DNA of 64,000 nt from Leifsonia sp. ku-ls (GTDB taxonomy: Bacteria; Actinomycetota; Actinomycetes; Actinomycetales; Microbacteriaceae): assembly GCA_003367665.1 (NCBI GenBank), contig QKXI01000001.1:372001-436000 (forward strand). The letters run 5' to 3'. The notes beneath the pieces are model-generated. The model ran no database searches, was not told where the DNA came from, and was given only the letters and a program-made list of their open reading frames with translations. The translations under genes and the position numbers were made by a program. Positions 10,683-19,761 of this stretch are shown piece by piece. The stretch's first letter is position 1, and every line of letters starts with the position of its first letter.

Positions 10683-11495
10683 CTAGCCGACGCGCTCCTC
10701 GCGCGCCTGCGCGAGCAGCGTCAGCAGGGTCGCCACCGCGCGCTCGTCGGCCACGCGGTACTGCGCGAGCGTCTCCCCCGTGCCGACCTTGATGCCGACG
10801 TCGCCGCGGGCGGGGTCGAGGACGCGGAAGCCGTCCTCGTCCGTCACGTCGTCGCCCGCGAACAGCACGGCCGTCGCCTTCGTGTAGTCGCGCAGCCGCT
10901 CGACGGCGTCGCCCTTGTGCGCCTCGCGCACCGAGAACTCGATGATGTCCTTGCCGTCGCGGATGGTGAGGTCGGAGGCGACCGACGCCGCCGCCGCGCG
11001 GGCGCGGGCGACCACCTCCGGTCCGCGTTCGGCGGAGACCAGGCGGTAGTGCACGCCGAACCCCACCGGCTTCGTCTCCAACTTGGTCGACGGGATGTCG
11101 TCCACCACCGCCTGCAGCGCCTCCCCCAGGCGGGCGAGCCGCTCGCGCTCGGCGTCGGTGAGATCGACCGAGACGCCGTCGCGGCCGAAGCGGATCTCGA
11201 CGCCGTGCGAACCGATGAGCAGGGCGTCCTCGTCGGCCTCCGTCACGATCTCCAGGCTGGTCAGCGGGCGGCCGGAGACGTAGGCGACCCAGGTGTCGGG
11301 GAGGTGCTCGAGGCGGTCGAGGGCGGCCTTCGCCTCCGGGAGGGCCCTCGCCCCGCGCGGGACGTCGACGAACGGGGCGAGCGTCCCGTCGAAGTCGAGC
11401 GCGAGCAGCAGGCGGTCGGCGCGCGCCAGCTCCTTCAGGGCGGTCGCCAGGGCGACGGCGGAGGCGGGCGGCTGCGGGGAGGCGGTGTTCGTCAT
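10683..11495 (-). CDS. otsB: Trehalose-6-phosphate phosphatase
   Basis: HAD-superfamily phosphatase that completes trehalose synthesis from trehalose-6-phosphate. 270 aa. The nucleophile motif DFDGT is at 34-38 (Asp34 nucleophile, Asp36 acid/base), and the late metal-binding motif GDDVTDEDGF is present. The cap is of the trehalose-phosphatase type, with EFSVREAHKGDAVERL between. It lies 43 nt downstream of otsA on the same strand and is very probably translated from the same mRNA. The gap holds a small repeat of GGGTGGATC/GGTTC units (about 11513-11540) with no evident function. Confidence 0.93.
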   Translation of the reverse strand: MTNTASPQPPASAVALATALKELARADRLLLALDFDGTLAPFVDVPRGARALPEAKAALDRLEHLPDTWVAYVSGRPLTSLEIVTEADEDALLIGSHGVEIRFGRDGVSVDLTDAERERLARLGEALQAVVDDIPSTKLETKPVGFGVHYRLVSAERGPEVVARARAAAASVASDLTIRDGKDIIEFSVREAHKGDAVERLRDYTKATAVLFAGDDVTDEDGFRVLDPARGDVGIKVGTGETLAQYRVADERAVATLLTLLAQAREERVG

Positions 11496-11538
11496 GCGTC
11501 TTCCGGGAGCATCGGGCGGTTCGGGTGGATCGGGTGGT

Positions 11539-13011
11539 TCAGCGCCGGTTGACCGGCGGGTTCTGCAGCGGGTGGTCGCCGTGGGCGCTCCGGGTGAGAG
11601 CGTCGAGGAACGACGCCGACCAGCGGGCGACGTCGTTGGCCAGCACCTTCTTGCGCAGTGCGCGCATCCGGCGCGTGCGGTCGCGCTTCGGCATCGCCAG
11701 GGCCTGCATGATCGTGTCCTTGAGGCCCTCGATGTCGTGCGGATTGATCAGCAGCGCCTGACGCAGCTCGTCGGAGGCGCCGGCGAACTCGCTCAACACG
11801 AGCACGCCGTCCTCGTCGACGCGTGTGGCGACGTACTCCTTCGCGACCAGGTTCATGCCGTCGCGCAGGGCGGTGACCAGCATGACGTCTGCGGCGAGGT
11901 AGAGCGCCACCATCTCCTCGCGCGGGTAGCCGTGGTGCAGGTAGGCGATGGCGGTGTGGCCGAGCGTGGAGTAGTCGCCGTTGATCCGGCCGACGGTCAG
12001 CTCGATCTCGTCGCGCAGCTGGCGGTACGTCTCCACCCGCTCCCGGCTGGGGCTCGCCACCTGCACGAGCGTGACGTCCTCGACGCTCAGGCGCTCCTCC
12101 TGCAGCAGCTCGCCGAACGCCTTCAGCCGGTGGCCGATGCCCTTGGTGTAGTCGAGCCGGTCGACGCCGAGCATGATCTTGTCCGGGTTGCCGAGCTCTT
12201 CGCGGATCTCGCGCGCCCTCGCCTGGATCTCGGGGCGGCGGGCGAGCTCCTGGTACTGGTCGGCGTCGATGGAGATGGGGAACGCCCGCGCGAGCACCGT
12301 GCGGACGAGCCCGCCTCGGCGGTCGGTGGTGACGTGGCGGTGCGAACCGGCCTCCGGGTCGTCCGTGTCGATCGGCACCTCGATGATGGGCCCGCGCGTC
12401 TCGTAGCCCTTCAGCCTCCGTACCGCGCGGGAGAAGTTGCCGGCGTCGGCCACGCGCTGGAACCCGATCACGTCGGCGCCGAGCAGCCCGTCGATGATCT
12501 GCCGTCGCCACGGCAGCTGCGAGTAGATGCCGTACGGCGGGAACGGGATGTGGTTGAAGAAGCCGATCACGAGGTCCGGCCGGTCCTCGCGCAGCATCGC
12601 GGGGACGAGCTGCAGCTGGTAGTCGTGCACCCAGACCACGGCGCCGGGCGCCGAGACGGCCGCGGCCGCCTGCGCGAACCGCCGGTTGACCTTCACGTAG
12701 CTCTCCCACCACTCGCGGTGGTAGCTCGGCTGCGCGATGACGTCGTGGTAGAGCGGCCAGAGGGTGTCATTGGAGAAGCCCTCGTAGTACTCCTGCAGCT
12801 CCTGCTCGGAGAGCGGCACCGGGTGGATGTTGATCCCGCCCGCCTCGAACGGCTCGATCTCCTCGTCGGCCACGCCCGCCCAGCCGATCCAGACGCCGTC
12901 CTGCGAGCGCATCATCGGCTCCAGCGCCGCGACCAGCCCGCCGGGTGAGGGACGCCAGTCGGCGTTCCCCCGGTCGTCGACCACCCGGTCGACGGGCAGT
13001 CGGTTGGACAC
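11539..13011 (-). CDS. otsA: Trehalose-6-phosphate synthase (start codon problematic)
   Basis: GT20 glycosyltransferase joining UDP-glucose (or ADP/GDP-glucose) and glucose-6-phosphate. Conserved features: [45 protein letters not shown] and the C-terminal [15 protein letters not shown]. The coordinates use the first standard start codon, GTG at 13011, giving 490 aa. That start cuts off the conserved first beta-strand (YDLVIV precedes SNRLP in frame) and has no ribosome site. The frame continues upstream to a TGA at 13084-13086 with no ATG, GTG or TTG. An ATC at 13077, 10 nt after GAGGGAG, would give the expected 512-aa N-terminus (xSTTPQPTTTDETTQ). I infer that ATC is the true, rare start. 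Confidence 0.9.
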   Translation of the reverse strand: MSNRLPVDRVVDDRGNADWRPSPGGLVAALEPMMRSQDGVWIGWAGVADEEIEPFEAGGINIHPVPLSEQELQEYYEGFSNDTLWPLYHDVIAQPSYHREWWESYVKVNRRFAQAAAAVSAPGAVVWVHDYQLQLVPAMLREDRPDLVIGFFNHIPFPPYGIYSQLPWRRQIIDGLLGADVIGFQRVADAGNFSRAVRRLKGYETRGPIIEVPIDTDDPEAGSHRHVTTDRRGGLVRTVLARAFPISIDADQYQELARRPEIQARAREIREELGNPDKIMLGVDRLDYTKGIGHRLKAFGELLQEERLSVEDVTLVQVASPSRERVETYRQLRDEIELTVGRINGDYSTLGHTAIAYLHHGYPREEMVALYLAADVMLVTALRDGMNLVAKEYVATRVDEDGVLVLSEFAGASDELRQALLINPHDIEGLKDTIMQALAMPKRDRTRRMRALRKKVLANDVARWSASFLDALTRSAHGDHPLQNPPVNRR

Positions 13012-13136
13012 GATGACCAGGTCGTAGGTCTCCTGGGTCGTCTCGTCGGTCGTCGTCGGTTGGGGCGTCGTGCTGATGGTCGGTCAACTCCCTCGAGGGG
13101 TCGCGGTGGACACCAGCCAGGGTACCAGCGTCCTCA

Positions 13137-13158
13137 AAGGCCCCCTCGGGGCGGCCTG
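13137..13158 (-). terminator. Hairpin after the SGNH lipase gene
   Basis: On the minus strand, starting just at the gene end, GGCC and CCCC arms fold on GGGGGCC around a short GA loop and are followed by TTTG. It is a plausible terminator separating this gene from otsA downstream. Confidence 0.45.
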
Positions 13159-13159
13159 G

Positions 13160-14074
13160 TCAGGACGCCGTGCCGAGCAGCTGGACCAGCCGCTTCGCAT
13201 ACTGCGCGTAGCCGGCCGCGGTCGGGTGGAACACGTCGGCGCCGGAGGTGTTCAGCCACGGCGTCCGGTCGCCGACGGCGTGCCCGGCGAAGTCCACGGG
13301 CAGGTACGTCATGGCGGCGCCGTGGGCGCGCTGCTCGTCCACCGCCTGCCGGATCACCTCGTTCAGCCCGATGGTCGCGGCGTTGATCGCCGCAGCGGTC
13401 TGGAAGTCCTTCGCGCTCGGGTCGGAGGAGTCGTAGAGGAGCACGTAGCCGGTGACGACGATGCGCGCGTTCGGCGCGGCCTGGGCGATCGCGCTGTAGG
13501 TGGTGCGCAGGCGGTCGGGCAGCACGTTCAGCAGCGACAGCGCGGCGGTCACCTCGTTGCGGCAGGCGGTCGCCTTGCCCGCGGCGCAGTCGCCGGCGAT
13601 CTCGGCCACGCCCAGGTCGTTGCCGCCGATGCTGACCGTCACGAGGTCGGTGCGGTCGTCGAGCGCGATCAGCTGGTGCTTCAGCAGGTCGGAGGTGGTC
13701 GCGCCGGCGCACGCGGCGTTCACGACCAGGTCGACGCCCGCCTTCCGCGCGAACACCGACGGGTAGGCGGCGGGGCTCACCCGGCAGGCGCCCTTCTCTC
13801 CCCCGCCGCCCATCCCGGCCGCGTAGGAATCGCCGAGCGCGACGTAGCGCGTGGAGGCGGTGAGCGGCTCCCGGCGGAACGGGTCGGGCGTCGCGGTGGG
13901 GGTCGGGGCGGCCGTCGCCGCGGGCCGCGCCGGCTCGGCTCCCGTCTGGCCGCCGGAGCATGCGCTCAGCACCGCGACGGCGGTCGCGGCGAGAAGCGCG
14001 GCGGCGGCGCGGAGCACACGCGACCGCCTCGGCGCGGAGTGCGCGCGCGGGTGACGTCGTGCTTCGGGTCGCAT
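13160..14074 (-). CDS. Secreted SGNH/GDSL hydrolase lipoprotein
   Basis: Predicted extracytoplasmic esterase/lipase, 304 aa. A basic N-terminus and hydrophobic helix end in the lipobox L-S-A-C with Cys39, so the mature protein should be lipid-anchored. A Pro/Thr/Ala-rich spacer follows to about residue 67. SGNH blocks are all present: GDSYAAG (Ser83), the Gly of block II, IGGNDLG (block III Asn) and DVFHP (block V Asp and His). Similar proteins in actinobacteria are annotated as lipase 2-like. The start at the ATG at 14074 follows from the signal peptide; the open frame upstream belongs to the shadow of the TetR gene, which ends 35 nt upstream. Confidence 0.87.
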   Translation of the reverse strand: MRPEARRHPRAHSAPRRSRVLRAAAALLAATAVAVLSACSGGQTGAEPARPAATAAPTPTATPDPFRREPLTASTRYVALGDSYAAGMGGGGEKGACRVSPAAYPSVFARKAGVDLVVNAACAGATTSDLLKHQLIALDDRTDLVTVSIGGNDLGVAEIAGDCAAGKATACRNEVTAALSLLNVLPDRLRTTYSAIAQAAPNARIVVTGYVLLYDSSDPSAKDFQTAAAINAATIGLNEVIRQAVDEQRAHGAAMTYLPVDFAGHAVGDRTPWLNTSGADVFHPTAAGYAQYAKRLVQLLGTAS

Positions 14075-14109
14075 CCGACCGAGCGTACCGGCGAAGGCTT
14101 GGCGAACGC

Positions 14110-14796
14110 TCAGACGCGCTCGGTCAGGGCCAGCAGGATCGCGGGCACCGACTCCGAGAGCCGCTCCGGGAACGTGCGCTCGTCTCCGGCCAGCACGGCC
14201 CGCGCCTCGCCGTTGGCGCACAGCTCGGCGATCACGCGCACGGCCTCCTCCGGGGCGATCGTGAACCGTCGCCGGGCGCTGGCGAGCGCCTCGACGACGA
14301 TCTGGGTGAGGTCGGCGAAGAACTCGTCCTGGTAGCGCAGGTAACCGGCGGCGATCGTGTGGTCGCGCAGGGCGAGCAGCTGGAACTCGGCCTGCACCAG
14401 CCACCAGCGCCGGTCGTCGGACTGCAGCTCCAGGATGCGGGTGACCGTGCGCACGACGTCCTCGTCGCCGAGCTCCGCCCCGTCCTCGCCGACCAGCGGC
14501 CGCAGGAACTGGGCCACGCCGGTGTCGAGCTGTTCGAGCCGCATCTCCTTCTCGCGCTCCATCAGCGCGAAGAAGAGCTCCTCCTTGCTGGAGAAGTTGG
14601 AGTAGAACGCGCCGCGCGTGAAGCCTGCCCGCTCGGCGATCGTCTCGACGCTGGCGGCGCGGACGCCCTGCTCCGCGAACACGTCGAAGGCGGCGTCGAG
14701 CAGGCGCGCCCTTGTCCGTCGGCGCCGCGCGGACTCGGTGGGCGCGTCCTCGTGCTCGTCGGCGTCCGACGGGTCTCTGAGAGTCGTGGTGTCCAA
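14110..14796 (-). CDS. TetR family regulator of the MMPL operon
   Basis: A 228-aa TetR-type repressor. The helix-turn-helix segment is RARLLDAAFDVFAEQG, then ASVETIAERAGFTRGAFYSNF, then SSKEELF, at about residues 29-75. The start is a TTG at 14796 with AGGAAGG 7 nt upstream. It is transcribed divergently from the MMPL gene; the 120-bp gap carries two identical half-site pairs (14824-14872). Control of MMPL/YhgE export and of itself is the natural reading. The gene can be co-transcribed with the SGNH lipoprotein downstream. Confidence 0.92.
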   Translation of the reverse strand: MDTTTLRDPSDADEHEDAPTESARRRRTRARLLDAAFDVFAEQGVRAASVETIAERAGFTRGAFYSNFSSKEELFFALMEREKEMRLEQLDTGVAQFLRPLVGEDGAELGDEDVVRTVTRILELQSDDRRWWLVQAEFQLLALRDHTIAAGYLRYQDEFFADLTQIVVEALASARRRFTIAPEEAVRVIAELCANGEARAVLAGDERTFPERLSESVPAILLALTERV

Positions 14797-14823
14797 GCTG
14801 AAACCTTCCTGAAACCGAGGTCC

Positions 14824-14872
14824 GATACAAGAGTGTATCCGATACGGTTCTGTACGGATACAACGGTGTATC
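14824..14872. promoter_or_regulatory. Two tandem GATACA-N4-TGTATC operators
   Basis: GATACA-AGAG-TGTATC at 14824-14839 and GATACA-ACGG-TGTATC at 14857-14872 are perfect 6-bp inverted repeats with centres 33 bp apart, about three helical turns, so two dimers would bind on the same face. A further GTATC-C-GATAC palindrome (14835-14845) overlaps the first. Minus-strand TACACT (14837-14832) inside the first box is a candidate -10 for the TetR gene. Confidence 0.75.
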
Positions 14873-14916
14873 GGAAACCTATCCGTTGCCTTCGCTACTC
14901 ATTCCCGGGAGAACGC

Positions 14917-17790
14917 GTGTCCTCGCTGCTGTATTCGATCGGCCGCTGGGCCTTTCGCGCCCGAACGCTCGTCGTCATCGTCTGGATCGGGCTGCTCGCC
15001 CTCCTCGGCGGCGGCGCCCTGCTGTTCAACCAGGGCACCGACAACAGCTTCAGCATCCCCGGAACCGAGTCGCAGGAGGCGCTCGACACGCTCAGCCGCA
15101 CGTTCCCGCAGGTGAGTGGGACGACCGCGCAGATCGTGGTGGTCGCACCGAAGGGGCAGACCGTCGACAGCGCGGACGTGAAGCAGCCGGTCGAGGACGC
15201 GGTCGCCGCCGTCAAGGACATCCCCGGCGTCTCCGGCACGACCTCGCCGTACTCCGCACAGGTCAAGAACCTGATCTCGGACGACCGGTCCGCCGCCATC
15301 GTGCAGGTGCAGCTCAAGGGTCAGATGACGACCGTCTCCCCCGAGACGAAGGACGCCATCACGAAGGCCGGCGCCGACCTGGCCGCGCAGCTGCCGGACG
15401 GCGCGAAGTCCGCGGTCGGCGGCCAGCTGTTCTCGCAGAACCTGCCGACGCTCTCGGCGATCGAGCTCATCGGCGTCGGCATCGCACTCATCGTCCTGAT
15501 CGTCACCTTCGGGTCGTTCCTCGCGGCCGGGATGCCGCTGCTGACGGCGATCCTCGGCGTCGCGATCTCGATGTGCCTGATCTTCATCGCGACCCTGTTC
15601 GGCTCGATCTCGTCGACGACGCCCATGCTCGCGCTGATGCTGGGCCTCGCCGTCGGCATCGACTACTCGCTGTTCATCATCTCCCGGCACCAGGGCCAGC
15701 TGAAGGCCGGGGTGCCGCCGGAGGAGTCCGCCGCCCGATCCGTGGCGACGGCCGGGTCGGCGGTGCTGTTCGCCGGCATCACCGTCATCATCGCGCTCGC
15801 CGGGCTGGCCGTCGCCGGCATCCCGTTCCTCACCACCATGGGCATCGCCGCGTCGGTCGCCGTCGGGGTGGCCGTGCTGGTCGCGCTGACCCTGACGCCC
15901 GCGCTGCTCGGGTTCGCCGGCGCCCGGCTGACCCCGGGGCGGCGGAAGGCGAAGGCGGCGGCGAGGAAGGCGCAGGCGGCGCACGAGGAGCCGACCGCCG
16001 AAACCGCGTCCGCGGTCGGCGGACACACCTTCGCGCACGCGGCGAAAGCCGACATCCCGCCCGGCTTCTTCCGCGGCTGGGTGCGCACGGTCGTCCGCTT
16101 CCCGATCGTGACCGTCGTCGCGGTGATCGTGGCGCTCGGCATCGCCGCGCTGCCCGCGCTGCAGCTGCGCCTGGCGCTCCCCGACGCCGGCTCGCAACCG
16201 GAGGGCGCGCCCGCCCGCGTGGCCTACGACCTCGTGTCCGAGCACTTCGGGCCCGGCTACAACGGCCCGCTCATCGTGACGGGCTCGATCATCTCCAGCA
16301 CGGACCCGGTCGGGCTGATGACCAAGATCGGCGACGAGATCGCGCAGCTGCCCGGAGTGGCTTCGGTGCCGTTGGCGACGCCGAACCAGACCGCGGATAC
16401 GGGCATCGTGCAGGTCGTCCCGACCACCGGCCCGGACGATCAGAAGACCGCCGACCTCGTCGCGGAGCTCCGCTCGAAGCACCAGCACTTCCTCGACGAG
16501 TACGGGGTCGACCTCAAGGTGACCGGCAACACCGCGGCGCAGATCGACGTGTCGTCGCGGCTCGCCGGGGCGCTGCTGCCGTTCGGGATCCTCGTCGTCG
16601 GGCTCTCGCTCATCCTGCTGACCATGGTGTTCCGGTCAATCGCGGTGCCGATCAAGGCGGCCCTCGGCTACCTGCTCTCGGTCGGCGCCGCGTTCGGCGC
16701 GGTCACGGTGGTGTTCGAGTGGGGCTGGCTCGCCGACGCCCTGCACGTGGACAAGACCGGCCCGATCATCTCGTTCATGCCGATCATCCTGATGGGCGTG
16801 CTGTTCGGCCTCGCGATGGACTACGAGGTGTTCCTCGTCAGCCGCATCCGCGAGGACTACGTGCACGGCGGCGACGCCCGACGTGCGATCCAGAGCGGCT
16901 TCGTCGGCTCGGCGAAGGTAGTCACCGCCGCCGCCATCATCATGATCTCCGTCTTCGCGGCGTTCGTGCCCGAGGGCGACACCTCGATCAAACCGATCGC
17001 CCTCGGCCTCGCGGTGGGCGTCTTCGTCGACGCGTTCCTCGTCCGGATGACCCTCGTGCCGGCCGTGCTCCAGCTGCTCGGCGACAAGGCCTGGTGGATG
17101 CCGCGCTGGCTCGACCGCATCCTGCCGTCGTTCGACGTCGAGGGCGACGGCCTGCAGAAGGAGCTGGAGCTCGCCGACTGGCCCGCGGACGGCACCGGCA
17201 TCGTGGCGGCGGCCGACGGCCTCGGCGTCAGCGCGCGCCGGCAGCAGCTCGTCGGCGATGTGTCGTTCCGGCTCCGCGACGGCGAGGTGCTCGTCGTGCA
17301 CGGCGCAGACCGCACCGCCGCGCTCGCCCTGCTGATGGCCGTCACCGGCCACACGAAGGTGGACGCGGGGACGGTCAAGGTCGCCGGCTTCGTCCTGCCG
17401 ACGCGCGGCGCGGCGGTGCGGTCGCGGAGCTCCCTCGTGCGTCTCGGCGCGGCGGAGACGCCGGTCGAGGACGTCCGGCGCGCCCTCGCCAGCCGACCGC
17501 AGCTGCTCGCGCTCGACGAGGTGGACGCGGTGACCGACCCGGTCGAGCGCCGGCGCATCCACGGAGAGCTGACCGCAGCCCTGAGCCGCGCGCGCGTCGA
17601 ACAGCGGCCGTTCGCTCTCGTCGTGAGCTGCGTCGAGCCGTCCGGCCTCGACGATCTGCTGCCCGACGCAGCGGAGCCGACGGAGGTCGACCTCGCCGGC
17701 GCGCCGCCCGCCACGACCGCGCTTCCCGCACTCCCCGAACCCGACCGCGCCGAGCACGGCGCCCATCTCGAGAAGGCCGACGCCCGATGA
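14917..17790 (+). CDS. MMPL/RND transporter with a fused degenerate ABC-ATPase-like C-terminal domain
   Basis: A 957-aa membrane exporter. Residues 1 to about 750 form a standard actinobacterial MMPL protein: TM1, a periplasmic loop (FNQGTDNSFSIPGTE), a 5-TM bundle with VGIDYSLFIISRH, a second loop, and a second bundle with GLAMDYEVFLVSRIREDY. Residues about 760-925 resemble an ABC nucleotide-binding domain: a VSFRLRDGEVLVVHGADRTA strand-loop where Walker A should be, and RPQLLALDEVDAVTD resembling Walker B (Asp867, Glu868). The Walker A Lys is replaced by Ala802 and no LSGGQ is visible, so ATP hydrolysis is unlikely. The start is GTG 14917 after GGGAG. It overlaps the YhgE gene by 4 nt. Cargo is unknown. 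Confidence 0.9.
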   Translation: MSSLLYSIGRWAFRARTLVVIVWIGLLALLGGGALLFNQGTDNSFSIPGTESQEALDTLSRTFPQVSGTTAQIVVVAPKGQTVDSADVKQPVEDAVAAVKDIPGVSGTTSPYSAQVKNLISDDRSAAIVQVQLKGQMTTVSPETKDAITKAGADLAAQLPDGAKSAVGGQLFSQNLPTLSAIELIGVGIALIVLIVTFGSFLAAGMPLLTAILGVAISMCLIFIATLFGSISSTTPMLALMLGLAVGIDYSLFIISRHQGQLKAGVPPEESAARSVATAGSAVLFAGITVIIALAGLAVAGIPFLTTMGIAASVAVGVAVLVALTLTPALLGFAGARLTPGRRKAKAAARKAQAAHEEPTAETASAVGGHTFAHAAKADIPPGFFRGWVRTVVRFPIVTVVAVIVALGIAALPALQLRLALPDAGSQPEGAPARVAYDLVSEHFGPGYNGPLIVTGSIISSTDPVGLMTKIGDEIAQLPGVASVPLATPNQTADTGIVQVVPTTGPDDQKTADLVAELRSKHQHFLDEYGVDLKVTGNTAAQIDVSSRLAGALLPFGILVVGLSLILLTMVFRSIAVPIKAALGYLLSVGAAFGAVTVVFEWGWLADALHVDKTGPIISFMPIILMGVLFGLAMDYEVFLVSRIREDYVHGGDARRAIQSGFVGSAKVVTAAAIIMISVFAAFVPEGDTSIKPIALGLAVGVFVDAFLVRMTLVPAVLQLLGDKAWWMPRWLDRILPSFDVEGDGLQKELELADWPADGTGIVAAADGLGVSARRQQLVGDVSFRLRDGEVLVVHGADRTAALALLMAVTGHTKVDAGTVKVAGFVLPTRGAAVRSRSSLVRLGAAETPVEDVRRALASRPQLLALDEVDAVTDPVERRRIHGELTAALSRARVEQRPFALVVSCVEPSGLDDLLPDAAEPTEVDLAGAPPATTALPALPEPDRAEHGAHLEKADAR

Positions 17791-19757
17791 CCACCCCCAC
17801 CTCCCCGCTCCGCCGCCCCGGCTCGCTCTTCTCGCTGGAGCGGATGCGCTCGGACAAGCGCGTCACCTGGCTCACCATCGTCGGCATCCTGCTCGTGCCG
17901 ATCGTCGTCGGCGGTCTGCTGGTGTGGGCGCTCTGGAACCCGACGGAGCGCCTGGGCGAAGTCAAGGCCGCCGTGGTGAACCTCGACCAGCCGGTCAAAG
18001 TCAACGGCCAGACCGTTCCGCTCGGACGGCAGCTCTCCGCCGGCCTGCTCGACAGCCGCCAGGACAACTTCAGCTGGGTGCTGACCGATCAGAAGGACGC
18101 GGCGAAGGGGCTGGCGAGCGGCGAGTACGTATCGGTCGTCACCATCCCGGAGAACTTCTCGAAGGCCGCCACCTCGACGGCCGGGTCGCCGTCGGACGCG
18201 ACCCAGGCGACCATCGACGTCCGCACGAGCTCGGAGTCGAAGCTGGTCGACCCGGCGATCAGCCAGGCGGTGACCACGACCGCGACCTCGGTGCTCAACA
18301 AGCAGCTCACCTCCACCTACATCGAGAACGTGTACGTCGGCTTCAACACCCTCGGCGAGCAGCTCGGGAAGGCCGCCACCGGCGCCGACCAGCTGACGAG
18401 CGGCCTCACCCAGCTCGCGAGCGGCACGCACCAGCTCGCCGACGGCGCCGCTCCCCTGGCGAGCGGCGCGTCGTCGCTGGCGACCGGCGTCTCCCAGCTC
18501 TCGGACGGCGCGTCGCAGCTGTCGGACGGCCTGCAGCAGCTCTCCGGGGGCGCGTCGTCGCTCGCGGGCGGGCTGCAGCAGACGGCCGACAGCACCGCCG
18601 CGCTCCCGGGAGGGCTCCGCACCCTGAGCGGGAACGCCGGGACGGCGGCGAGCGACGTCACGACGGCCACGACCGCGATCGGCGGGGCGCTCGCCTCCTC
18701 GTGCACGCCGCCGGCGATGGCGGCCAGCCCAGATCTCGCGAAGCTGTGCGCGGCGGTCCAGGCACAGATCCCGACGCTGCAGGACGGCATCAAGAACGCC
18801 ATCATCGCTCAGGTCGGCGTGGAGACCGTCGCGGGCAAGGCGGACCAGCTGGTGGCGGGCCTCGGCCAGGCGGCCGGCGCCGCCTCGCAGCTTTCCGGTG
18901 GCGCCGCCCAGTCGGCCTCCGGCGCCTCGGCGCTCGCGTCGGGCGCGTCGCAGTCCGCCGACGGCGCGCAGCAGCTCGCGAGCGGCATGCAGCAGCTCAG
19001 CGACGGCATCCCCGCGCTCGCCTCCGGCGCCGACCAGTCGGCGGCGGGCGCCGCCTCGCTGGCCGCGGGACTGCACTCGGCGGTGAAGCAGCTGCCCTCG
19101 TACGACACGGGCGAGCGGACCAACCTCGCGAAGGTGGCCGCGCAGCCGGTCACGCAGAAGACCTCGGGCGATCAGGCGTTCGGCACCTCCAGCATCCCGC
19201 TGTTCGCGTCCGTCGCGCTGTGGCTCGGGGCGCTCGCGACGTTCCTAGTGCTGCAGGCGCTGTCGCGCCGCGCGCTGCTCACCTCGCGCGCGGCCGGCCG
19301 GATCGCGCTCGACGGATTCGTTCCCGCTGCGGCGCTCGGGGTCGCCCAAGGCGTGCTGGTGGCCGCGGTGATGGCGCCGGCGCTCGGGCTCGACGCCGGA
19401 CACTGGTTCGGCTTCGCCGGGCTGGCCGCGGCCGCGGGCGTCGCCTTCGCCGCGGTCAACCACGGTCTCGTCGCGCTGTTCGGCGGCGTCGGGCGGTTCG
19501 TGTCGATGCTCGTCGTGGTGGTGACGCTCGCCTCCGGGATCGTGTCGACCGCGCCGACCTTCTTCGACGCCGCGCTGCCGTGGTTGCCGACGTCGTCCGC
19601 GATCACCGCGCTGCAGGGCGCGATCGCCGGCACGTCGGACGCCTGGCGCGGCCTCGGCGGCCTGCTGCTCTGGGCCGCCCTCGGCTTCGCCCTCGCGCTC
19701 ATCGCGGTGGCCCGGCGACGCGTCGTGCGGGCCGTGCAGCTGCTCCCGGCCGAGTAG
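17787..19757 (+). CDS. YhgE/Pip domain membrane protein
   Basis: A 656-aa protein with one N-terminal TM (TWLTIVGILLVPIVVGGLLVWA), a large outer region and five or six TMs in the last 200 residues, the layout of YhgE/Pip (phage-infection-protein-like, ABC-2-like) proteins. The outer region has many short repeats of the type L-x-x-G-x-x-Q-L-x-x-G (about residues 190-270 and 360-440), expected to form a long helical coil. A Cys-containing insert separates the two repeat blocks. The ATG overlaps the MMPL stop (ATGA), so translation is coupled. I infer a partner of the MMPL exporter, possibly the periplasmic stalk; family members are linked to secretion and phage infection. Confidence 0.88.
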   Translation: MTTPTSPLRRPGSLFSLERMRSDKRVTWLTIVGILLVPIVVGGLLVWALWNPTERLGEVKAAVVNLDQPVKVNGQTVPLGRQLSAGLLDSRQDNFSWVLTDQKDAAKGLASGEYVSVVTIPENFSKAATSTAGSPSDATQATIDVRTSSESKLVDPAISQAVTTTATSVLNKQLTSTYIENVYVGFNTLGEQLGKAATGADQLTSGLTQLASGTHQLADGAAPLASGASSLATGVSQLSDGASQLSDGLQQLSGGASSLAGGLQQTADSTAALPGGLRTLSGNAGTAASDVTTATTAIGGALASSCTPPAMAASPDLAKLCAAVQAQIPTLQDGIKNAIIAQVGVETVAGKADQLVAGLGQAAGAASQLSGGAAQSASGASALASGASQSADGAQQLASGMQQLSDGIPALASGADQSAAGAASLAAGLHSAVKQLPSYDTGERTNLAKVAAQPVTQKTSGDQAFGTSSIPLFASVALWLGALATFLVLQALSRRALLTSRAAGRIALDGFVPAAALGVAQGVLVAAVMAPALGLDAGHWFGFAGLAAAAGVAFAAVNHGLVALFGGVGRFVSMLVVVVTLASGIVSTAPTFFDAALPWLPTSSAITALQGAIAGTSDAWRGLGGLLLWAALGFALALIAVARRRVVRAVQLLPAE

Positions 19758-19761
19758 CGGC

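Noticed and set aside
13000-13087. Programmed frameshift at the start of otsA (TTG 13087 in another frame)
   Set aside because: The alternative frame encodes a peptide unlike OtsA, the TTG directly abuts the ribosome site, and no slippery sequence is seen; an ATC start is simpler.
18360-19080. Repeats in the YhgE gene as a possible CRISPR or tandem DNA array
   Set aside because: Repeats are short, degenerate at DNA level, and keep the reading frame; they encode L-x-x-G helical repeats.
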